Source: CAWKAV01 sp963847735 (GTDB taxonomy: Bacteria > Desulfobacterota > Desulfuromonadia > Desulfuromonadales > BM103). From it: a stretch of 17,151 nt of DNA. The position numbers and the translations under genes are program-made. A model generated the notes under the pieces. It was given only the letters and a program-made list of their open reading frames with translations, had not been told where the DNA came from and searched no databases. Below are positions 7,688-13,667 of this stretch, piece by piece. Position 1 is the stretch's first letter; the number at the start of each line of letters is the position of its first letter. The stretch spans positions 1 to 17,151 of the forward strand of contig CAWKAV010000032.1 in NCBI GenBank assembly GCA_963847735.1, written 5' to 3'.

Positions 7688-8635
7688 CTAAATTAAATCA
7701 AGAGTTTCACGAGCCTGTTTGTGCTCCGGATCGATTCCCAGGGCGTTGGTCAGAGCCTCGAAAGCCCCACCCTTGTCACCGGTCTTTAAGCGGCACATCC
7801 CAAGCAGGCAGAGAAAGTCAACTGACTTGAGTTCAGAGGTAAAATACGGATCAATTTCCAACCGCTCGAGGATCTCGGTCGCCAGGGCATAGTGTCCGGC
7901 TGAATAAAGCTGCATGGCGTCCGCAACCTTTTCCAGGTCGTCGACCAGGCAATGGTCCGGAAACCCGATTTTAACACATGAATCCAGGCGAGCCTTGATC
8001 TGCCCCAGGGTCTCTTCACTTTCAACCAACTCAAGCAGCCTGTGTAATCGTTTGATCGCTGCAGGGTAATCCCCGAATAAGATATCGATTTGCACAACAA
8101 GATTCAGCGCCGCGACGTTACCGGGGTCAAGTTTGACGAGTGCATGACCAAAACGCATGGCGTCCAGCAGATGGCGGCGGACTTGAGGCAGTTCGGTAAA
8201 AGTTATCGCGAGCTCATAAAAACCATGGCAGAGCTGCCACAGCAGGCCCGTATTCCGAGGTTCAAGCAACTGGAGGATCTTCAGATAAGTCAGTTTGCGA
8301 AAGATATAAGCCGGCTCGACATCTTTCTTGTCGAGCATGACTGCATGTGCGGCCAGGTCAGCAAGATAGTGAGGGTAGCCATCACGCAGCAATTCTGCAT
8401 AAGCGGTGTTGTGCAAACAATCTGGGAACTGGCGCAAGTAATCATAGACACCCTCACCGATAGCATTCTCAGTAGGGACATCATCCTGCTCCATATTTGT
8501 GATCTTAACCGGCAAAGGCAATTGAGGCAGAGGCACCGGGGTCTGGTCTGGCCCGATGTGGATGACAGAGCCTTCAGGTGGGACCCGGAAGATAAATTTT
8601 TGCGGGTCGAGATTATTGAGATTGATGTCCGTCAC
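7688..8635 (-). CDS. TPR-like repeat protein of unknown function
   Basis: Cytoplasmic protein of about 315 residues without a recognisable enzyme motif. The N-terminal 60 residues are proline-rich (VPLPQLPLPVKI). The remainder is alpha-helical with TPR-like helix pairs, for example around HALVKLDPGNVAALNLVV and, near the C-terminus, LGMCRLKTGDKGGAFEALTNALGIDPEHKQA. Such repeats normally mediate protein-protein contacts. The start is uncertain: GTG 8635 has AAGG eight bases upstream and leaves room for a promoter after the hairpin at 8717-8748. TTG 8704 would add 23 residues but has no ribosome binding site and is only 12 bases from that hairpin. A downstream membrane peptide on the same strand may share the transcript. 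The partner is unknown. Confidence 0.75.
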   Translation of the reverse strand: MTDINLNNLDPQKFIFRVPPEGSVIHIGPDQTPVPLPQLPLPVKITNMEQDDVPTENAIGEGVYDYLRQFPDCLHNTAYAELLRDGYPHYLADLAAHAVMLDKKDVEPAYIFRKLTYLKILQLLEPRNTGLLWQLCHGFYELAITFTELPQVRRHLLDAMRFGHALVKLDPGNVAALNLVVQIDILFGDYPAAIKRLHRLLELVESEETLGQIKARLDSCVKIGFPDHCLVDDLEKVADAMQLYSAGHYALATEILERLEIDPYFTSELKSVDFLCLLGMCRLKTGDKGGAFEALTNALGIDPEHKQARETLDLI

Positions 8636-8716
8636 GATGGCAGCCTTGGGAATTGGAATTAAATGAGCAGAGCCTGTTTTACTAGAGTGGCTTGTAGAGG
8701 TCAACCATCAGATGCA

Positions 8717-8748
8717 GCAAAGGCGACCTTTTTGAAGGTCGCCTTTGC
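8717..8748 (-). terminator. 12-bp perfect hairpin ending the small-protein unit
   Basis: GCAAAGGCGACC (8717-8728) is repeated inverted at 8737-8748 with an 8-base loop. It lies 28 bp after the stop of the small membrane protein on the minus strand. Neither side has a proper U run, so termination may be inefficient or the hairpin may protect the RNA 3' end. Confidence 0.6.
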
Positions 8749-8775
8749 ACATCGAACTGTAGCTTTACCCAGGCC

Positions 8776-8895
8776 TTAGTGGCCGCCGAGATTAAGAAAG
8801 GATAACGCCAGGAGGACAACCGCACAGGTCGTCAGTACATAAAGGCCCCGAGCAACAGTTAACAAATAACGCTTTAAATTCGTGTAATCAGACAT
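8776..8895 (-). CDS. Small membrane protein (39 aa; 51 aa from an upstream ATG)
   Basis: Unrecognised small ORF. ATG 8895 has GGAG about seven bases upstream and encodes MSDYTNLKRYLLTVARGLYV followed by one hydrophobic segment (about residues 18-35) and the end LNLGGH. An in-frame ATG at 8931 with GAGGG five bases upstream would add MPEKNKILRRLI, giving 51 residues; both starts look usable. The basic N-terminus before a single span predicts the N-terminus in the cytoplasm. It is the only ORF between a consensus sigma-70 promoter (8957-8984) and a 12-bp hairpin (8717-8748), so it appears to have its own short transcript of roughly 230 bases. No function can be assigned. Confidence 0.65.
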   Translation of the reverse strand: MSDYTNLKRYLLTVARGLYVLTTCAVVLLALSFLNLGGH

Positions 8896-8956
8896 GATCA
8901 ATCTCCGTAGTATTTTATTTTTTTCAGGCATAACAACCCTCACTATTTGTGCGGGA

Positions 8957-8984
8957 ATTATACGGAGTCGTCGTTTAATGTCAA
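8957..8984 (-). promoter_or_regulatory. Consensus sigma-70 promoter of the small membrane protein
   Basis: On the minus strand TTGACA (8984-8979) and TATAAT (8962-8957) are separated by 16 bases. Both boxes match the consensus exactly. Transcription would start near 8950, giving a leader of about 20 or 55 bases to the two possible start codons. Confidence 0.75.
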
Positions 8985-9003
8985 CATCTATTTATATGGT
9001 TTA

Positions 9004-9417
9004 TTATATTTTTGGTGGGTGCTCTTTCAGAAACTCGCCAAAGCTTTGATCAAAAGCCTGTACATGTTGGACCAACCAGGCCACCAGGGCCCTGTTGGTC
9101 TGTATGATGTTCATCAAGGTCGGACCCTGGCTCGAAATCTGTTGGCGAATATCAGCGAGTCGTTCCCGAAAGCTTTGATGCTTGCGCCTGTGCAGATCAA
9201 GATCAGGGAAATTGACCTGTTGCATCAGGGCCTCTTCTGCCTGGAAATGATATACCACGTACTCTTTAAGACGGTCATGAAGTTCAAGCAAGGTCTCCTT
9301 GCCTTCTCCCCTAGAGCAGCCATCTACGAAATCACCAAAAAAACCAAAAAGGGCAATATGCTGTTTGTCTATCTCTTGATTCCCTATGCTCAGGGCCGGG
9401 GTCCAGGTCAATTCCAT
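9004..9417 (-). CDS. Bacteriohemerythrin
   Basis: Cytoplasmic non-haem di-iron protein that binds O2 reversibly; in anaerobes and microaerophiles it is thought to sense, store or scavenge oxygen. The 137-residue product carries the full set of iron ligands in normal order and spacing: H20, H57, E61, H76, H80, H118 and D123, within DKQH, HFQAE, HRRKH and HVQAFD. The length is that of a single-domain hemerythrin, with no fused signalling domain. The start ATG 9417 has AAGGAG eight bases upstream. The gene stands alone. An inverted TGTGA/TCACA pair lies just upstream of the ribosome binding site. Confidence 0.95.
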   Translation of the reverse strand: MELTWTPALSIGNQEIDKQHIALFGFFGDFVDGCSRGEGKETLLELHDRLKEYVVYHFQAEEALMQQVNFPDLDLHRRKHQSFRERLADIRQQISSQGPTLMNIIQTNRALVAWLVQHVQAFDQSFGEFLKEHPPKI

Positions 9418-9521
9418 TAGCGAGCTCCTTAAATGTGAATTTCATATCACACTGCTGATTCAGTATAAAACAAGCGTTACAAATACAGCGCAACAGATGG
9501 TAAATACACAGGCAACAAAAA

Positions 9522-9547
9522 CCCCGTGACTCGCAAGAGTCACGGGG
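9522..9547 (-). terminator. Rho-independent terminator of the tRNA-Gln/tRNA-Glu transcript
   Basis: CCCCGTGACTC (9522-9532) pairs perfectly with 9537-9547 around a 4-base loop. On the minus strand it is followed by TTTTTGTT. It lies nine bases after the tRNA-Glu CCA end. Confidence 0.9.
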
Positions 9548-9555
9548 TCTCTGAA

Positions 9556-9633
9556 TGGTACGCCCAAGGGGATTCGAACCCCTGTCGTCGGCGTGAAAGG
9601 CCGATGTCCTAGGCCGGGCTAGACGATGAGCGC
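9556..9633 (-). tRNA. tRNA-Glu (anticodon UUC)
   Basis: Read on the minus strand, the sequence folds into a cloverleaf. The acceptor stem GCGCTCA pairs with TGGGCGT, the anticodon stem TCGGC/GCCGA encloses CTTTCAC with anticodon TTC, and the T arm is AGGGGTTCGAATCCCCT. CCA is encoded at 9556-9558. It is 46 bp downstream of tRNA-Gln on the same transcript. Confidence 0.95.
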
Positions 9634-9679
9634 ATGGTAACTATGCTCTCACGGGGAAAATGTTCCCCTGTTGATACTA

Positions 9680-9754
9680 TGGCTGGGGTGGGAGGATTTG
9701 AACCCCCGAATGGCGGAGTCAGAGTCCGCTGCCTTACCGCTTGGCGACACCCCA
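9680..9754 (-). tRNA. tRNA-Gln (anticodon CUG)
   Basis: On the minus strand the acceptor stem TGGGGTG pairs with CACCCCA, the anticodon stem GCGGA/TCCGC encloses CTCTGAC with anticodon CTG, and the T arm is GGGGGTTCAAATCCTCC. CCA is encoded at 9680-9682. It lies between its promoter (9769-9797) and tRNA-Glu, downstream of gltX. Confidence 0.95.
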
Positions 9755-9768
9755 AAAGCAGGCTGTGA

Positions 9769-9797
9769 TTTTTAACAAAGTTGCCTTTTGGAGTCAA
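9769..9797 (-). promoter_or_regulatory. Sigma-70 promoter for tRNA-Gln/tRNA-Glu
   Basis: On the minus strand TTGACT (9797-9792) is 17 bases from TAAAAA (9774-9769). The start would be near 9762, about eight bases before tRNA-Gln. It lies in the gap after gltX, so the tRNAs need not depend on gltX transcription. Confidence 0.55.
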
Positions 9798-9831
9798 GCT
9801 TTTTGCCGCCGGAAAACGCATAATATAGATA

Positions 9832-11226
9832 TCAGGCGAGCGATGCAAGAGCCTTTTGCAGGCGGGACAAAACTCTCTCCTTGCCGAGCACGGCGACAAC
9901 GTCATAGATACTCGGGCTGACAGTCCCTCCGACCAGCGCCACGCGTACGGTCGGGCCGATTTTGCCAAACTTGAGGCCGCTTTCTTCCATAACCGCCTTG
10001 AAGGCATTTTCAATGTTGTCGTGGCTGTATACGGTCAATGCCCCGAGATGCCTGACAGTCAGCTCAAGCACGTCGCGTTGATCGCCGGTGAGGAACTTTG
10101 CCGCGGCTTCTTCATCGTAGGATTCCGGGGCGACGAAGTAGAAGCGCGCGCCGTCCGCCATCTCGACCAGCGTCTTGGCGCGGTCCTGAAGGGTCATGAC
10201 CACCGACGGCATATCCGGCCCGGACGTGACATCGACGCCCTGCCCTGCAAGGATTTCAGCCACCAGGCCACCCAGGCGTACCGGGTCGCCAGTCTTGATG
10301 TAATGCTCGTTCAACCACAACAGCTTGTCAGGGTTGAACACCCCGGCCGAGCGGCCAACGTTTTCGAGAGTGAACTTTGCAATCAGGTCGTCCATGGAGA
10401 AGATCTCCTCGTCGCCGAACGACCACCCCAGGCGCACGAGGTAATTGACCATCGCCTCCGGCAGATAACCCATCTCCCGGTAGACCATAACCGAGGTGGC
10501 GCCATGACGCTTGGAAAGGCGCTTCTTGTCAGCGCCGAGGATCATCGGTACGTGGGCGAATTCCGGGACCCCGTAGCCAAGGGCCTGATACATCGGGATT
10601 TGGCGGACGGTGTTGTTGACATGGTCATCGCCGCGAATCACCAGGGTGATGCCCATTTCAGCATCATCTACCACGACCACGAAGTTGTAAGTCGGGTTGC
10701 CGTCGGTTCGTTGAATGATCAGATCATCCAACTCGATGTTTTCTACCGAGATTATCCCTTTGATACGGTCGACAAATGCCGTCGTGCCGTCCAGCGGCGT
10801 TTTAAACCGGACCACGAAGGGTGCATCGGGCCGGTCCGTCCGGTTGCGGCAGGTGCCATCGTAACGGGGCTTGCCGCCGCTCTGCATTGCCGCCTCCCGC
10901 TTGGCGTCCAGTTCATCGGGTGTGCAGTAGCAGCGATAGGCAAGGCCCTTGTCCAGCAGTTCGGCTACCTTGCGCTTGTAAAGGTCGTATCTTTCAGACT
11001 GGTAGAAAGGGCCTTCATCGTAGCTCAACCCCAGCCAGTCCATGGCTTGCAGGATGGCATCAACCGATTCCTGCGTGGATCTTTCCACGTCTGTATCTTC
11101 GATACGCAGGACAAAGGTGCCGCTCTCTTTGCGCGCCAGCAGATAATTGAACAGAGCCGTCCGGGCCCCACCGATATGCAGGTAGCCGGTCGGACTCGGG
11201 GCAAAACGTACACGTAATTCAGACAT
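9832..11226 (-). CDS. gltX: Glutamyl-tRNA synthetase
   Basis: Class Ic aminoacyl-tRNA synthetase that attaches glutamate to tRNA-Glu and, in many bacteria that use GatCAB, also to tRNA-Gln. The 464-residue product has normal length. Motifs: HIGG (17-20, the HIGH signature) within FAPSPTGYLHIGGARTALFN; RGDDH (198-202); KRLSKR (235-240, the KMSKS signature) followed by HGA. The zinc-site cysteines C99, C101 and C126 are present, but the residue matching E. coli His127 is Asn128. The C-terminal helical anticodon-binding part is complete. The start ATG 11226 has GGAG eight bases upstream. It is followed at once by tRNA-Gln and tRNA-Glu. Whether it is discriminating or not cannot be settled by eye. 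Confidence 0.97.
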   Translation of the reverse strand: MSELRVRFAPSPTGYLHIGGARTALFNYLLARKESGTFVLRIEDTDVERSTQESVDAILQAMDWLGLSYDEGPFYQSERYDLYKRKVAELLDKGLAYRCYCTPDELDAKREAAMQSGGKPRYDGTCRNRTDRPDAPFVVRFKTPLDGTTAFVDRIKGIISVENIELDDLIIQRTDGNPTYNFVVVVDDAEMGITLVIRGDDHVNNTVRQIPMYQALGYGVPEFAHVPMILGADKKRLSKRHGATSVMVYREMGYLPEAMVNYLVRLGWSFGDEEIFSMDDLIAKFTLENVGRSAGVFNPDKLLWLNEHYIKTGDPVRLGGLVAEILAGQGVDVTSGPDMPSVVMTLQDRAKTLVEMADGARFYFVAPESYDEEAAAKFLTGDQRDVLELTVRHLGALTVYSHDNIENAFKAVMEESGLKFGKIGPTVRVALVGGTVSPSIYDVVAVLGKERVLSRLQKALASLA

Positions 11227-11255
11227 TTTGTTGCTCCGGAAATGTTTAATATTGG

Positions 11256-11303
11256 GAATCCAGAATCCAGAATCCAGAATCTCAGAATCCAGAATCTAGA
11301 ATC
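11256..11303. repeat. Seven-copy 7-bp tandem repeat (GAATCCA) with a partial inverted copy
   Basis: GAATC starts at 11256, 11263, 11270, 11277, 11285, 11292 and 11299, a period of 7 with one unit of 8. Further right, GATTCTGGAT (from 11334) is an inverted copy, and ACTGAATAC occurs directly repeated at 11323 and 11344. The tract is in the gltX leader region and contains no ORF. Confidence 0.8.
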
Positions 11304-11379
11304 CTGATTGTTTTATTATTCTACTGAATACGGGATTCTGGATACTGAATACCTGCCCCTAAATACTTTTCGCAGAACA

Positions 11380-11397
11380 GGTCACCTTTCGGTGACC
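11380..11397 (-). terminator. Probable terminator hairpin after the MEMO-family gene
   Basis: GGTCACC (11380-11386) pairs perfectly with 11391-11397. On the minus strand the loop is GAAA, a stable tetraloop, followed by TGTTCTG, only a weak U tract. It lies 44 bp after the stop of the MEMO gene. Confidence 0.5.
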
Positions 11398-11440
11398 CCG
11401 CTTTATACCGGAAATCGGGGGTGTGGCAAGAATTAGAGAA

Positions 11441-12244
11441 TCAGGAGATCATGACTCCTGCATAACCGACCACTTCGGACTGGTCCCCTGTGACATCACC
11501 GGAATTGCTGTAAAGAATCAGCTCGGCCTTGTCGCCGCCCAAGGTTTTTGCCGCCTGCAGCATGACCACGGTCGGGAAGACCCCGCACATCGATATGCCG
11601 TGCTCAAGCACCACATCGTAGAGCCCTTCAGGATCCAGGGCAAGGACCCTGTCCAATGCCATGAAATCCTTCTGCCTGGCATTTTCCCCGGACTCGTAAT
11701 GGGTCATATCCGTGCTCGCTACGATCAGGGGTGGCTCGGAGCAGGCCGAGATGGCCCGGGCGAGCCCGTTGCCCATCTCGAGCAGCAGGTCGAGCGGCAT
11801 GCGGCTGATGCAGATCGGCACAATGCTGGTCTCCGGAGCCTTCAACTGCAGAAAGGGCAGCTGGACTTCGAGGGAATGTTCAAAACGGTGCGCCAGGGTG
11901 TCCGCTGCCGCCATCGGGCATTCCCTGAGAATACGGTCGGCGAGTTCTGCCGAAATCGGCGTTTCCCCAAGGGGGGTTTCCCAGGCACCGCTGGCGTAGA
12001 CAGCGGCAGCATGGCCGCGGCCGTGGTGATTCGGGCCGAGGATGATGGCTTCAGGGGGTATCCTGACGCCGGCAAACGTCTGTCCGGCAACCTTACCCGA
12101 ATAGATATAGCCCGCGTGCGGAGACATGACGGCGATTGCCGTCTTTTGTTCGGAAGCTGCCGGCATCAGGGAAATGACGGATTTTAGCAGGCTTTCTCTC
12201 TGGCCGGGATAGAACTGACCGGCGACCACAGCGTTACGCAACAT
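11441..12244 (-). CDS. AmmeMemoRadiSam system protein B (MEMO1 family)
   Basis: Member of the MEMO family, whose fold resembles LigB-type dioxygenases; in prokaryotes it is usually linked to an AMMECR1-domain protein and a radical SAM enzyme, with unknown reaction. The 267-residue product has all family blocks in order: AGQFYP (8-13), SPHAGYIYSG (41-50), LGPNHHG (69-75), EHSLEVQLPFL (122-132), STDMTHY (177-183) and MCGVFP (219-224). H43, one of H73/H74, and C220 correspond to the metal ligands described for human MEMO1. The start ATG 12244 has GGAGG seven bases upstream. It follows the TSUP permease gene by 19 bp on the same strand, so the two are probably co-transcribed. The usual AMMECR1 and radical SAM partners are not in this window. 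Confidence 0.93.
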   Translation of the reverse strand: MLRNAVVAGQFYPGQRESLLKSVISLMPAASEQKTAIAVMSPHAGYIYSGKVAGQTFAGVRIPPEAIILGPNHHGRGHAAAVYASGAWETPLGETPISAELADRILRECPMAAADTLAHRFEHSLEVQLPFLQLKAPETSIVPICISRMPLDLLLEMGNGLARAISACSEPPLIVASTDMTHYESGENARQKDFMALDRVLALDPEGLYDVVLEHGISMCGVFPTVVMLQAAKTLGGDKAELILYSNSGDVTGDQSEVVGYAGVMIS

Positions 12245-12263
12245 GACGGAACCTCCGACAGGA

Positions 12264-13088
12264 TCAGCAAAACCACGCGCTGTAAATCATCCGCAGTCCG
12301 ACAAACACCAGCAGAACCGCGAATACCCTGACCAGTTTATCATGGGCCGTTCTGCTGGCAACACGGACACCGAGTCGTGCCATGCCGATGGTGAAGGGTG
12401 CAACCAGGGAAAACACCAGGAGATTGACGTAACCCAAGGAAAATGGTGGCAGCAGTTCGGCACCCCAGCCATGGTGCATGTACGACAACACCCCTGAAAG
12501 AGAAGAGATGACAATCAGGGCGCTCGAATTGCCAACAGCCAGATGAATCGGGAACCTCAAGGCTATGACCATCAGGGGGACCGCAACAACGCCGCCACCG
12601 ACACCAAAAAAAGCGCTGAAGACACCACCGGCAAAGCCGACCAGGAGCAGCGAGCCAAACGCGACAGAGTCGCTACGCTCTGGCGGCAGCCGAGGATGAA
12701 AGAGGAACAACTGCGCCGCTACGAATATCTGCATGACGCCAAAAAGGCCTTTCAACCAGTCGCCACTGAGTTGAGAGGCCATCCAGGCACCGCAAATCGC
12801 ACCGAAAAATCCGCCCAGGCACAGGTATGTAACCTGATGCCATGCGACATTGCCGCGTTTACGATGGCCCATGGTGCTGCTGATGGCGGTCGGGATAATG
12901 ATAGCCAGGCTGGTGCCGAAGGCGGTATGGACCAGGATTTCCGGTGCGAAGCCTGCCGTTTCAAACGACCAGAGGAAAAGCGGGACGAGGATAATCCCGC
13001 CACCGATACCAAGAAGACCGGCCAGGAATCCGGCAAACCCGCCCAGGACAGCAAAGAGAATTATGCTTGCGATACCGAAAGAACCCAT
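12264..13088 (-). CDS. TSUP (TauE/SafE) family permease
   Basis: Inner-membrane transporter of the TSUP family, which moves sulfite, sulfonates or organosulfur anions; the substrate is not determined. The 274-residue product has about eight hydrophobic segments in two homologous halves, each starting with the family motif: GLLGIGGGIILVPL and FFGVGGGVVAVPL. ATG 13088 is the better start: AGGTG lies five bases upstream and the protein opens with a membrane segment. The longer ATG 13118 falls in the loop of the terminator hairpin at 13105-13135 and is therefore unlikely. It lies 19 bp upstream of the MEMO gene, an apparent operon. Proximity to tRNA-Cys is probably chance. Confidence 0.92.
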   Translation of the reverse strand: MGSFGIASIILFAVLGGFAGFLAGLLGIGGGIILVPLFLWSFETAGFAPEILVHTAFGTSLAIIIPTAISSTMGHRKRGNVAWHQVTYLCLGGFFGAICGAWMASQLSGDWLKGLFGVMQIFVAAQLFLFHPRLPPERSDSVAFGSLLLVGFAGGVFSAFFGVGGGVVAVPLMVIALRFPIHLAVGNSSALIVISSLSGVLSYMHHGWGAELLPPFSLGYVNLLVFSLVAPFTIGMARLGVRVASRTAHDKLVRVFAVLLVFVGLRMIYSAWFC

Positions 13089-13104
13089 GGTCACCTGAAA
13101 GCAG

Positions 13105-13135
13105 AACAGGTCAGCCATGTTTTGGCTGACCTGTT
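13105..13135 (-). terminator. Terminator hairpin after tRNA-Cys
   Basis: AACAGGTCAGCC (13105-13116) pairs perfectly over 12 bp with 13124-13135, loop 7 bases. It starts six bases after the tRNA-Cys CCA end. On the minus strand the following bases are only moderately U-rich (CTGCTTTC). Confidence 0.65.
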
Positions 13136-13140
13136 GATTT

Positions 13141-13214
13141 TGGAGGCTCCGACCAGATTCGAACTGGTGATGGAGATTTTGCAGACCTCTGCCTTACCAC
13201 TTGGCGACGGAGCC
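13141..13214 (-). tRNA. tRNA-Cys (anticodon GCA)
   Basis: Minus-strand cloverleaf: acceptor GGCTCCG pairs with CGGAGCC, the anticodon stem GAGGT/ATCTC encloses CTGCAAA with anticodon GCA, and the T arm is ACCAGTTCGAATCTGGT. The discriminator base is U, as usual for tRNA-Cys, and CCA is encoded at 13141-13143. Confidence 0.95.
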
Positions 13215-13232
13215 ATCGAAAAAGAGCTTCTT

Positions 13233-13261
13233 TCAATATCAGAGGGTATCCTATCTGTCAA
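13233..13261 (-). promoter_or_regulatory. Sigma-70 promoter of tRNA-Cys
   Basis: TTGACA (13261-13256) and TATTGA (13238-13233) on the minus strand are separated by 17 bases. The start would be near 13226, about 12 bases before the tRNA. Confidence 0.6.
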
Positions 13262-13274
13262 GCGCTAAATCCTG

Positions 13275-13586
13275 TCAGGAGCGAGTTTGGATTCTATTCA
13301 TGACCGAATCAATTTTACCTTGCAAACCGTGGCTCCCGCTGTCTCGCCGGTCGTCAATTTTGATCAGGGTCGAAACCCTTTGAGCTCCCCTGCCGAAAGG
13401 GACTTCATGCATCTTTCTCAGGACCGGAAGGATTTCATCAATATCACCTTCGATCACGGTTCCCATAGGGGTCAACTGATAATTCAGGCCAGACTCTGCA
13501 ACGACTTCTACACAGGCGGCAACATAACTGGAGACCCCCGGAGTTGCTGTGCCCAGAGGTGCAACACTGATTTCTACAACAGCCAT
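13275..13586 (-). CDS. MTH1187 family thiamine-binding protein
   Basis: Small cytoplasmic protein of the MTH1187/YkoF-like family (formerly UPF0045), ferredoxin-like fold, reported to bind thiamine or related molecules and to form dimers or tetramers. From ATG 13586 it has 103 residues: MAVVEISVAPLGT at the N-terminus, then YQLTPMGTVIEGDIDEILPV, and a C-terminal VSTLIKIDDRRD, all typical of the family. The start is well supported: GGAGG lies seven bases upstream; the longer ATG 13625 adds 13 basic residues and has none. No TPP riboswitch is seen before it. It follows the secretin-like gene by 81 bp on the same strand and precedes the tRNA-Cys promoter, with no terminator between. Confidence 0.9.
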   Translation of the reverse strand: MAVVEISVAPLGTATPGVSSYVAACVEVVAESGLNYQLTPMGTVIEGDIDEILPVLRKMHEVPFGRGAQRVSTLIKIDDRRDSGSHGLQGKIDSVMNRIQTRS

Positions 13587-13667
13587 GAAAAACCTCCTTC
13601 TAACTGGACGCGGATTACGAATCAATGATCACCGAAAACAGGGCAAATGTCACGGTCGATCTGTCTC

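Noticed and set aside
9856..11217. 453-codon plus-strand open frame
   Set aside because: Exactly antisense to gltX, which has all family motifs. The opposite frame is open because of the codon bias of gltX; its translation shows no family motif and no ribosome binding site.
11256..11303. CRISPR array
   Set aside because: The unit is only 7 bp with no spacers; it is a simple tandem repeat.
12543..13268. 241-codon plus-strand open frame
   Set aside because: Antisense to the TSUP permease and running through the tRNA-Cys gene and its terminator; composition is highly polar and low in complexity, as expected for the complement of a membrane protein.
13587..13667. TPP riboswitch before the thiamine-binding protein gene
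   Set aside because: The gap is only 81 bp, and I could not find the CTGAGA and ACCTGATC-type core of a THI element.
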